DNA from: Onthophagus taurus
Taxonomy: Eukaryota; Arthropoda; Insecta; Coleoptera; Scarabaeidae
Length of the DNA: 64,000 nt
Direction of reading: 5' to 3'
Assembly (NCBI RefSeq): GCF_036711975.1
Contig: NW_027248950.1
Span: forward strand, 248,001-312,000
In this document: positions 41,729 through 51,599 of the stretch, one piece after another
How the letters are laid out: each line of letters opens with the position of its first letter
Numbering within the stretch: the stretch's first letter is position 1
Notes under the pieces: model-generated
Told to the model about the DNA's origin: nothing
Database searches by the model: none
What the model saw: only the letters and a program-made list of their open reading frames with translations
Translations under genes and position numbers: made by a program

Positions 41729-42153
41729 TAATTAAAATTCAAAGAGAAAACATTAGTAAAAAGTTACGTTTAGATCATCTAAACAACGAAGAAAAATCGA
41801 TGATAAAGAACTTGTTACATCAATATCCAGAAATTATACATGATGAAAGAATTCCTTTAACATTTCATTCGGAAGTAAAACACGAAATAAATTTATCAGA
41901 TGAAGTACCTGTTTACCAGAAGCCATATCGACAACCATATGTTCAACAAAAAGAAACAAAAAGGCAAATTGAAAATTTAAAATCACAAGGGATCATCAGA
42001 GATAGTTGTTCTCCATGGGCAAGTCCAATAGCGTTGGTACCAAAGAAATTAGACGCATCCGGAATTCCTAAATGGAGGATGGTAATCGATTATCGACGTC
42101 TCAATGATAAAACAATAAAAGATCGGTATCCCTTGCCTAATATTAACGAGATA
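41729..42153 (+). pseudogene. pol: errantivirus-like pol, part 2 (protease-RT linker and RT start)
   Basis: Resumes the pol frame directly after the inner element: 'HEINLSDEVPVYQKPYRQPY', 'IIRDSCSPWASPIALVPKK' and 'KWRMVIDYRRLNDKTIKDRY'. It is cut after 'PLPNINEI' by a 407-bp MITE at a TA. Upstream ATG-led frames at 41695 are within the LTR and artificial. Confidence 0.8.
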
Positions 42154-42560
42154 TAGTAGAAACCACGAGAGCTGGCAGTGACAGATCGCTTAAAAATGGT
42201 ATGAATCAAGATATGGACGTACGACTTAGATTATTTCACCACATACATTTAAATGTAGGTTATTAGTAATGGAGGTTATATTGTCAAAGATATTATTTAA
42301 TGATTTTCCTTTCAAAGAAAACAACAGATTCATGACAACGCTCACAAGACGTTTCGATTTGAGGTTATAATTATAGAGTGACATCCCTTAGAAGAACAGA
42401 CGTACTTTTTTGACGTGGCCATTTGAATTGTACAGCAGACATATTAAACTAATGCTATCTCTTTCCAACACCCATTACTCTCTAGCGGTTTGTGAACTAC
42501 GTATGGCATTTGTAAGACCGGAAAATGATGATTTACTGTCAGCTCTCGTGGCGTCTACTA
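42154..42560. mobile_element. 407-bp MITE in the RT, TA target site
   Basis: Ends TAGTAGAAACCACGAGAGCTG and its inverse (two mismatches in about 24 bases), with TA on both sides (42152-42153, 42561-42562). The RT codons continue directly after the right TA, so the boundaries are precise. No coding capacity; family unknown, TA target suggests Tc1/mariner mobilisation. Confidence 0.85.
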
Positions 42561-45051
42561 TACTAGATAAATTGGGAAGAGCAAACTATTTTTCCTGTTT
42601 AGATTTAGCAAGTGGCTATCATCAAATTGAACTAAAAGAATCAGATAAATATAAAACTGCGTTTATTACAAATCAAGGTCAATACGAGTTCGAGAGAATG
42701 CCATTTGGGTTAAGTAACGCACCCTCAACCTTCCAAAGGACGATGAACAGTATGTTACGAGGACTTACCGAGGATATATGTCACGTATATCTTGACGATA
42801 TTATTATATTCAGTACCTCATTGCAAGAACACAAAGTACGGTTGCAAAAGGTATTTGAAAGACTAAAGCAGAATGGAGTTAAGATATCTTTAGACAAGTG
42901 TGATTTTTTAAAAAAGGAGATCAAGTATTTGGGACACCTAATAACCGAAAAAGGAATAAAACCTGATCCTTCGAAAATCGAAGCAATACAAAACTTTCCC
43001 TTACCAAGAACTAAACGTGAAATAAAATCATTCACTGGGTTATTGGGATATTATCGAAAATTCATTAAAAACTATGCGAAATTATTAAAACCAATAACAC
43101 AATATTTGGCCAAGGATAAAAAAATTGAATTCACATCCGAATATAAAAATTGTTTCGAAATGTGTAAAAATTTATTGTGCAACGATCCCATTTTACAATA
43201 TCCCGATTTTACAAGACCATTCATAATCACCACAGATGCAAGCAACGTCGCAATTGGAGCAGTGCTGAGTCAAGGAACAATTGGCAAAGACAAACCAATA
43301 GCTTACGCAAGTAGAACCCTATCTAAAACAGAATTAAAATATTCTACAGTAGAGAAGGAACTATTGTCAGTCGTTTATGCTTGTAAGCAGTTCCGTCCGT
43401 ATATCTATGGAACAGAATTCACTCTTGTGACCGACCATCGACCTCTATTGTGGATACATAATTTAAAAGACAATAATCTCAAGCTACAACGTTGGAAGAT
43501 TTATCTCCAGGAATTTAACTACAAAGTCGTATACAAAAAAGGTAAAATGAACGTTAATGCAGATGCACTAAGTAGAATCCAAATAAATCACATTGATAAT
43601 GAAAGTATTTTGGCAAACAACGGATCAATAAACTTAGATGATGATAATGAAAGTTTAAATAGCAATCAAAATTCCGAAATAATTAACACAATTCCAATTA
43701 CTGAAGAACCAATAGACAATAAAAATAATCAACTTTTTATCTATCTACATGAGAAACCAACTGAAGTACAAGAAGAAGTGAAAGAAAACAAAAGAATTTT
43801 AAACATCTATATTAATAAAAGAGAAATTGAAACACATTTATTACATGTATTAAAAGAATACTGTACAGAAAAATTGTATCATTTATTTTGCAGTGATGAA
43901 ATGTATAAAATTATTACTGAAATTTATTTAAATCATTTTGAAAATGGAAAATTCAAATTAATTAGATGTTTAACAAGAGTTCAAGTTATTAATGCAAACG
44001 ATAAAATGAGACAATTGGCTTTAATAAGGAAATACCACGAAGGAATAACCAATCACAGAGGAATAGAACATACAATTAAGGAAATAAGAAAAAAAATTAG
44101 TTGGAAAAACTTAAATCAGATGGTAAATAAATACGTAAATAATTGTCAACAATGCCAGCTAACTAAATATGATCGAAATCCACCTGAAATTAGGCAAGTA
44201 ATTACTGTAACACCCACAAAACCGATGCAAGTTTTGCATATAGATTCATTTTCAACAGAAAGAACATTGTTTTTAACAGTAATCGATAAATTTTCTAAAT
44301 TAGGACCAGCCTATGAACTCAACGATAAAAACGCCATAACTATTGTTGATAAATTAACTGAACATTTTAGCAAATTCGGAATACCAAGCGAAATCGTATG
44401 TGATCAAGGAAGTGAATTTAACAATTATTTAGTTAGAGATCAATTAAAATTATATAAAATAAATGTACATTTTACTACAATAGGTCATCATAATTCAAAT
44501 TCACCTATTGAAAGATTTCATTCAACACTTATAGAACATTTACGACTTATAAGATTAATGGATAAAAATCTTTTTCTACGCATTGCAATGAATAGAGCAA
44601 TTTTGGCATACAATTCAACAATCCACTCATCAACCGGATTCACACCCTTCAACTTACATTTTGGACATTTGGACAATTTAGATCCAATCAACATAGATTA
44701 TGAGCATAGAGCCTCACAAGATTATGTCAATAAACAAAAGGAGATTACCGAATTAGTTTACGAAAAGATAAATGAAAAAGAAAAAGCGAGAAAAACTAAT
44801 GTAACTGAGAAAGTAAACAAGACTATACCTGAATCTCAATTTACAGTAGGACAGCAAGTATACTAGTACAAGGAAAATAGAGAGAAATTAAAAGAAAAAT
44901 ATATCGGACCATATGAAATTATAGAAATTCTAGCAAATAATAAAGTAAAATTAAAATCTAAAAATATCAAAGGAACTAGAGTGGCACACCTGAAAGAATT
45001 AAAACATCGTCTTTTTACAGGTGCTATGCCAGCACAGGACGACCCGAACTA
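42561..45051 (+). pseudogene. pol: errantivirus-like pol, part 3 (RT, RNase H, integrase)
   Basis: RT continues with 'LDLASGYHQIEL', 'FERMPFGLSNAPSTFQ' and 'YLDDIIIFS'. RNase H follows with 'TTDASNVAIGAVLSQG' and 'LVTDHRPLLW', then an integrase with an HHCC finger ('HEGITNHRGIEHT', 'CQQCQLTKY') and a DDE core ('VLHIDSF', 'EIVCDQGSEFN', 'NSNSPIERFHSTL'). An in-frame TAG (44864-44866) interrupts the integrase C-terminus; the same frame continues with 'KYIGPYEIIEILANNKVKL' to a TAA near 45051. Otherwise intact. Confidence 0.85.
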
Positions 45052-46507
45052 ATAAGATTAGAAGATTCTAATGGAGCGATTATACATCAGTTAGGAATCG
45101 CATATAACAGTCATTCAGACGCGGAATTAGTATTAGAAATAGATTTAAGAAAAGTTATTAATACTATAAACACTAATTTTAATTTCATTAATTCAGACGT
45201 AAGATTTAGCAACCAAAGTGCAAAATTAATTTTTAAATTACATACGCGATAAGTTGGAAATTTTGAGTTTAAAACAAAGAAATAAAAGAGCACTAATAAA
45301 TATAGCAGGGAAATTAATAAAGCCATTACAGGCAACCTTGATGATTCAGATGCAGAAAGGTATGACAATTTGATAACAAAATTAGATAAAAATCAAGAAA
45401 AACTTGATCATAGTTTACATTATTTGGCAAAATTGGTAAATAAAACTAATATTCAAGTTCAAAATAATTTCGATCTGATTATAAATAAAATCAAAAGATT
45501 AGACGATAAATTAGGGTTATTATGGCTCGATAAAAATGTAAATGAAATTATTGAATGCTACGAAATGACAGCAAGAAATTTGAACGAACTTATAGACATA
45601 TTAAATTATGAGAAAAGGGGAATTGTACACCCTCTATTAATAACTCCTTCAAAATTGATAGAAGAAATTAAATTAATACACTTGGATGATAACCATAAAT
45701 TTCCTTTCGATTTATTACTAGAACAAGTTGATATAATTGACAGAATAACGGAAGTAAAAGCATATAAAAAGAACGATAAATACACGATCATTTTACAGAT
45801 ACCTTTGATAAGTAATGAAATATTTCAGTATTACGAAATTCATCCATTGCCAACTATTGTCAATGATACCTTAATTCAAATTGAAAATCAATTTAAGTTT
45901 ATAGCATCAAACGAAAATAAATACATTACTGGTAATACTATTTGTGAAAAATTATTTGAAGAACAGTATTTGTATAAACAACAGATTGAAAATAAAAATT
46001 TGCAAAGTTGCGAATATCAGTTAGTAGTCAGAAATATTGTAAATGAAAATTGTAAATTAATAAATTTAATGATAGTAGATTTTGAAATAATTGAATATGA
46101 ATTTGGTCGGCACCTATTTAATTAATCGAAAAAATCAGTGTATTTTTAAGATAACTGATATTATGATTCGTAATTTTTATACTGTTAGTATGGATACGCC
46201 ATCAATATCAATACCAATTATAAATAAAAATGTATTAAATATAACATTTGATGAAAATAAATTAAAATTGGAGAATCTTACATTTGTTAACAGTAATAAT
46301 TTAGAAAAATTGAATTCTATTAAAAATTTTGGCGAACCCCATAGTTATATACTCTATATAATTATTGTTATAATTGTTTTCGTACTAATTGTGTATTTCA
46401 TGAAAAAGTTCTTTAAAAGCAAAAATTTTAAAGTTAAGAGAATCCAGGAGGATCCTCAATCTAGGCAAGGAGGAGTTACATTCGCCAATCCTGTAGGGTT
46501 GCAATAA
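45015..46507 (+). pseudogene. env: errantivirus-like envelope gene, frameshifted
   Basis: Three pieces in different frames: about 45060-45250, 45290-46100 (251-aa frame from 45370) and 46091-46507. The family is related to the baculovirus F type of fusion proteins. Visible: a basic cleavage-like site followed by a hydrophobic, glycine-containing stretch near 45275-45330; a long helical, asparagine-rich ectodomain; a C-terminal transmembrane segment ('YILYIIIVIIVFVLIVYFM', about 46350-46405); and a short basic tail. A 'TTTTTACAG' at about 45011-45019 could be the splice acceptor of an env mRNA. Frameshifts at about 45255 and 46100 leave it non-functional. Confidence 0.7.
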
Positions 46508-46520
46508 AATAAGAAGTAGG
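46508..46520 (+). promoter_or_regulatory. polypurine tract
   Basis: AATAAGAAGTAGG lies directly before the inferred start of the 3' LTR (AGTTATAG). Confidence 0.5.
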
Positions 46521-46735
46521 AGTTATAGATAAGCAGCTTCTATATAATAAGATGCACCACTACAATTAATTAAGTCTACTTTTAATCGCTGTACCGTGCG
46601 CGTCGGGTCATATGTTAATTTTCCAATAAAATAAAACAAATAAGTTTCAAGTTTAAAAGTTGTTTTGATTTAATTTGAATTTAAATAAAATAAACTCTTT
46701 TTAAAAACCTTAACCGCTCGACACGATTTGAAACT
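46521..46735 (+). repeat. errantivirus-like element, 3' LTR (~215 bp)
   Basis: Its last 125 bp equal 34309-34433. The 5' limit is set by the purine tract and is approximate. Confidence 0.7.
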
Positions 46736-47062
46736 CATTATACTTTTCCCTAAAATCTCCTCCTATTTTTGTTCTTTATTCTGATATTACTTAAAAAAAA
46801 AGTTTTAAATAAGTTAACCGAATTCCTATTTTATTCCCAATTGATCCTCAAAAAAAAATTCTTTAAAATTTGAACAATTAAATTCCTAAATTAATCCCAA
46901 CCCAACCCATCTACTTTTTAAAATCTTAAAAATGTTTAGAAAATAAGACGGAAAGGTGGTAAAGGAAAGTTCTTCCTAGATGGCTCTGTAAAAAAAAAAC
47001 AAAACAAATGCCGAAACAAAAGTTTGCCATTCTTGAACGTCAACCAAACAAAACGTAACAAG
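46736..47062. other. AT-rich spacer, no gene seen
   Basis: Low-complexity sequence with repeated 'TTCCTA(A/T)TTTA(T/A)TCCCAA' words. Its right part merges into the transposon remnant that follows. Confidence 0.35.
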
Positions 47063-47692
47063 GAATCTTTCGGTTGTTCGTGCAGGATGTGCGGTTGCAT
47101 TGTCATATTGAAAAAATCCTTCTTGCAATTCATCATCATGTAATTGTTCAATGTATTCTTGTAACAAAGCACTTTGACAACTTTCCTAATGTGATGACAT
47201 AAGGTATCGTAAATTCACTATATTTTCCGGGTATGTCTCTCTAAATTCCTCTACACAAAGACCTGTTGAATATTTCCGCACCCCATTTTGATCTTTAACT
47301 CCATTTCGAAGAAAAGATCGGAGAAGAAACTTTGAAATTTGTCTTGTCCTAAGGTGAACGGCATGGCATGATTTAACCTAAAAATAAATGAACGAAATTT
47401 ATACCAAACCGATTTAAAATAAAATAATTATTTACCGTATAGAAAAATCACAATCGAATTTTAGTCTTAATAAATACCGATAATATTAAATAAAACCGCA
47501 ATAAAACCAAGTACACAACTCTAAGGTAACTCTGAGGTCAGCTGTTCGAAACTAGAAATCAATATCACCTCATCAACCAATGGTGAATGAATGTTTAAAA
47601 TTTAAAACAAGTAGAGGTGGAAGCAGGCTGTGACGAGGGCAGTAAGTATTGGTATCAAGCGCTTGGGAAACTAGTTTTTTACGGATCGTCTT
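47063..47692 (-). mobile_element. right half of the GATCAAAAAAGCCGG transposon, copy 2
   Basis: Collinear with about 3700-4342, including the ~100-bp right inverted repeat. The left half is missing. On the minus strand at about 47167-47060 a better-preserved transposase piece reads 'EYIEQLHDDELQEGFFQYDNA' in two parts, with 'FFQYDNATAHPAR' giving the catalytic aspartate block of Tc1/mariner enzymes. Frameshifted elsewhere. Confidence 0.7.
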
Positions 47693-47901
47693 TTTTGATC
47701 GCTCGTAGAGTAGATATCGAGCTGTTTTAAAGTATGTAATATATTTTATTATTACATTAATTATTATCTTTCTTTTAAGTTCCCATTAGATTAAATACTA
47801 ATGATATACTAACCTATTGTTTTCAATTAAAAATTAAGCTGGAAAAATAAATTAGTCGAAGGGAAAATATTACATGAAAAAAAAATTGCAATGGATCCAT
47901 T

Positions 47902-47937
47902 CGGAGCCTACGATATTACGGAATATCGTAGGCTCCG
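47902..47937. other. perfect 16-bp hairpin
   Basis: CGGAGCCTACGATATT, loop ACGG, AATATCGTAGGCTCCG. Flanked by further partly matching GGATCCAT / ATCCATCC. It lies in a short open frame (47891-48151) that I do not accept as a gene. Confidence 0.6.
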
Positions 47938-48179
47938 ATCCATCCGTTCTGATGCGTGGGATAAGTCTTCGGCCAATAGAATTGTCCGCTTTTTAACAAA
48001 ATGGGTGGTTATTCTATTGAATGAGTTTCTTTTTATTCTTCTTATAATATACTTTTTTGTAATTCGCTATGGTAATGGAAGCTATAACAGTACTCAAACG
48101 GGTGCTGTAATGAGACTCCTTACAGCATCCGATGCTGTAATGAGATTTTAATAACATTTTATGGAATCAGTTCAAGTTG

Positions 48180-48640
48180 GTGACATTGGGTCATTAATTT
48201 TTCTAGTTGTCAATGTGACAATTTTTGTCTATGGATGTTTAAACGCGTTCTTAGCATCGAATACAAAGTCCACAATGATGAGGACATTGACTCTGAGCAA
48301 TTTCTCTTATTTTGGGAGGTGTACATAAAACATTTTCTTCAGGTGAATATATTTTGTGTTTTGACAGTTTCTAATTGTCAATTCAACGTTTCTATTTTCA
48401 AGTGTTCCGGTGTTACCAACTGCCACATACCTATTTCCCTACATTGCCAAAATTTACTTTATTTTTGTTAAAAAAAAGTATAAAAACGCGAATTACAAAA
48501 AATAGCATAAAAAACACGTTTCATAAGATTTAAAGCACTCATTCATTAAAAAACTCGTGGCTTCGCCACTCGTTTTTCAACTTGAATTCGTGCATTTCAA
48601 GCGTGTCTTACGAAACTTGCTTTTTAATATACTATTACGT
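48180..48640. mobile_element. right-half copy of foldback element A
   Basis: Reverse complement of about 11434-11575 and 12260-12450 regions: 'CGTTCTTAGCATCGAATACAA', 'CACAATGATGAGGACATTGA' and the terminal 'CAAGCGTGTCTTACGAAAC..AATATACTATTAC'. A short frame here (48235-48471) is non-coding by appearance. Confidence 0.6.
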
Positions 48641-49744
48641 ATGTACATATTTTTTACCAGATAAATATTATATAAAAACAATCTTTCAGTTTATCATAAC
48701 ATAATATTTAGAGCAAAACTGAAAATAAATATAAATGATTGTAAACTTAAAAAAACTACGTTCTACTTAAAGTTAATAAAGATAAATAGACTAAATAATT
48801 TTTATCAGAGAACGCGATCTGCAGGTTTTCTACGGCGATAAATAAAGATAGATTTGACCTGATGATAGCGATGTTTTCGGTAATTTTCAATAAATCCCAA
48901 GGGTTGAAATATGGTAAATAAGGTGGCCTTTCGACATTGTCGGACGACGCGTGATGTCGTAATTATTTGGACCCAAAAAAAAGCTAAAAAAATCGTAAGA
49001 AACAGATGTAACTATGGTTACAAAAAAAATTTAATTCCTTACTGTTTTGTCCGATACAACAAATATTAGCAAAACGCTTCCCAAAAAGGATCCACGCGAA
49101 TTAAATTAATCCTCACAAGGAGTACGACAAAAGAACAACTAATTTTCTAAATCTTTCATCGAAATTTTACTTCTTATCTCCGATCTCAAATAATTTGGAG
49201 GGCCCGACTCAAACAACCCTTAATTTGGAGATAAAATTGATTTCAGTTCGCGTTTACGGTATTACTCGGTGTTAAAAATGTTAATTAATTCTTTAATTTA
49301 AATAATTTTATTCGTCTTAAAAAACATTTGTATCTAGTAGTTACCTCTCGTTCAATTAAAATAAATAAAACACATCTGTCAAAAATACAAAAGTGCGTCT
49401 TCTCATTTTTCGTTTTTCTCTCAAGTAACTTCTTCAGATCGCCTCATATAAAGTTTAACTCAGTGATAGTGCTTCAAATAATAAGAAGTAAGACTATTTC
49501 CTTCTAATTTAATGACATTTTATTTTATTCGAAACAATTCATTTTCATTGTATTAATTAATTAAGTAAATTCTAAACTCTTGCAAAACACTAAGTTAACT
49601 TTTTTTTTACTTTCCAAATTCGACCACATTCTACCCGTCTACTCGAAATTCGCCTCGACGAGGAAACCCGCTTCGCCAAAAAACTCGTAAAACCAAAACA
49701 GAATACAATATAACAACATATTATTATAATAGTATATTATTATA
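48641..49744. other. AT-rich intergenic region
   Basis: No protein-like frame. 'CGACGAGGAAACCCGCTTCG' near 49655 resembles the cores of the palindromic elements nearby. Nothing further identified. Confidence 0.35.
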
Positions 49745-49752
49745 TGAGCATA

Positions 49753-49850
49753 TAATGAGGGCTATTATTCACGAAGGTTAAGTTTATGTCACGAGCGTAG
49801 CGAGTGGCATAATTAACCTGAGTGAATAATAGCTCATTATATGCGAGTAG
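49753..49850. mobile_element. palindromic MITE-like element
   Basis: 'GCATATAATGAG.GCTATTATTCAC' on the left and 'GTGAATAATAGCTCATTATATGC' on the right, with further arms 'GGTTAA'/'TTAACC' around a core CACGAGCGTAGCGAGTGG. Total about 98 bp. Confidence 0.6.
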
Positions 49851-49859
49851 AATACTATA

Positions 49860-50305
49860 CTTTGTCCACGACTATTGAAATTGATTCCATAAATTTATTT
49901 TTTAAATAAATTTTTGAATAAAGGTTAAACGTCAATGTGACACAAATTCAATGTTACTAACTGTAACCAACTTCACAACAATTTGTCAAAATTAAATGTC
50001 AGTTTTATAAAACGTCGTTTTCTTTAGGAAAATTAATTAATTTATGCTTAAATCATACGAAAAAAGGAATTTGTTTAGGTTTTTTTAATGTCAAACATTT
50101 AGAAACTCCTAAAAAATTGAATTAAATTGACGTTTTTTGAACTTTTAACGTTTCAAATAATTATTATTAGTCTGGTCAAGATGGCTACCCGTGGATAATG
50201 ATTATTATTCACCACTATTATTCACTCCGTGAAAAATGACTACCATTTTGTTTTAGAAAACTCATTCATAAGGTATATATTATAAGGTAGTCGTGGACAA
50301 AGTAA
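49860..50305. mobile_element. putative foldback element
   Basis: Inverted terminal words 'CTTTGTCCACGACTA' (about 49861) and 'TAGTCGTGGACAAAG' (about 50287-50301). The interior is AT-rich and non-coding, with a second 'ATTATTATTCACCA' palindromic patch near 50200. The region 50306-50821 beyond it shows no gene. Confidence 0.5.
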
Positions 50306-50835
50306 ATAGTACCGTTCCATTTAACTTTTTTTCAATATGTAATCGCTGCAGATAACGCTCTCTAGATTATTTGTTTTAAAATAACGGTCTTACTGAAAAT
50401 AGAGCATAAAATGCAAACACGACCAAAAATATTCAAATCGGTTGAATGGTCCAGGAGATATTAAAATGTAAACATTTGAAAACGCATTGGCCTCCCCCTC
50501 CCTTATTATGACAGATATGAGAAATATCGCAAAACAAAAACAATGCGGTATTATCCAAGCTATTAAATGATGTAGTCAAAATTATAGCTCATCGTCTAAC
50601 TTTCTGAGATAGCGGGAATTTTATGTTTCTCTATGGCAGTTACGCCCCCTAGCGGTCGAATTACGAACTTTAAAATAATTTCCAGCTATTTGCCCACTTG
50701 CCCACTTTGGCTACAATGATTTTTTCCCAAACTTCTAGGCCTTACCGCTGTCGAGATGCAGCCGATGCAGCCGCCACTCGTGATCTTTTTAAATGAAAAT
50801 TAAAGATTCATGGCTAGCTCGAGTAGTATAGATTC

Positions 50836-50893
50836 GCCGATTCAAGAACCTCCTCCTCGAACCTGCGTTCTAGGAGGAGGTTCTTGAATCGGC
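50836..50893. repeat. terminal palindrome, perfect 22-bp arms
   Basis: Arms 50836-50857 and 50872-50893 are exact complements (starting GCCGATTCAAGAACC) around the 14-base loop 50858-50871. It is 14 bases from the inferred element end. Confidence 0.8.
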
Positions 50894-51343
50894 AAATTTT
50901 TTGGGGGTCAGAGGAGGTTCGATGAGGAGAGGAGGTTCTTGAATCGGCGATTCTTTTGAGGGTCGGAGGAGATTCGATGAAGAGAGGAGGAGGTCAATTA
51001 ACTTGAGAAGGTTATGTTATTTTGACGAAATTATTAAAAATTTATCTTTATTAAAAATGTATCTTTATTTAGGTTATGTTATTAAAAATTTATCTTTATA
51101 TGTAACCTGTTTACCTAGATGAAAACAATTACTATGTTTATCCTTCGACGCTTCTCAATGAACTGGTAATGTTTTCGATATATCTCTTAACTTATTGTAC
51201 ACAAAGGTATACGGTTTTGGGACATGTAGGTATACAAATAAGTGAGTCATGATCTACCTGCGGGATATTTTTTAAAATTTATTGTGTAAAGGTATACGGA
51301 GCTTTAAAATATGCGAGGAGGTTCTTGAATCGGCAAATTTTTT
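50872..51343 (+). repeat. iteron-like direct repeats in the Polinton end
   Basis: 'GGAGGTTCTTGAATCGGC' followed by an AT-rich run occurs at about 50875, 50931 and 51317. 'GTGAGTCATGATCTACCTGC' occurs at 51241 and again at about 51389. They are shared with copy 1 (6040-6130, 8610-8780). Could be replication-initiator or transcription-factor sites; function unknown. Confidence 0.6.
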
Positions 51344-51524
51344 GGAGGGATACGTTCGAGGAGGAGGTCAATTAACTTAATACTAGTAAGTGAGTCATGA
51401 TCTACCTGCGAGATATTTTTTTAATTTATTATGCAGAGGTATACGGAGTTATAAATATACATGTATACAAACGCACTCGATGCATCCTCCTCCTCCCCAA
51501 TAAGTTTCAGGAGCGGTGAGGGTT

Positions 51525-51530
51525 TATAAA
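51525..51530 (+). promoter_or_regulatory. TATA-like box of the polymerase gene
   Basis: TATAAA within GGGTTTATAAACGCC, 70 bases before the ATG at 51600. It is conserved in copy 1 at 8908-8913 at the same distance. Confidence 0.5.
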
Positions 51531-51599
51531 CGCCTGCGAAATGTGGTATTGACGTAGTTCTTTCATAACAAGTAGAAGTGTACAACATTAAATTGTAAA

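Larger units (their letters stand above)
34309..46735 (+). mobile_element. errantivirus-like Ty3/gypsy element with nested insertions
   Basis: Gag, pol and envelope-like genes between LTRs, interrupted by a complete gypsy element (36813-41724) and a MITE (42154-42560). The gene set with env and the primer site type fit insect errantiviruses. The decayed copy at 13645-15880 is the same family. Damage: truncated 5' LTR, two insertions, a stop in the integrase tail and env frameshifts. Confidence 0.85.

Noticed and set aside
47891-48151. 86-codon plus-strand frame across the perfect hairpin
   Set aside because: Its first residues are dictated by the palindrome and the rest is a hydrophobic AT-rich run; no homology seen.
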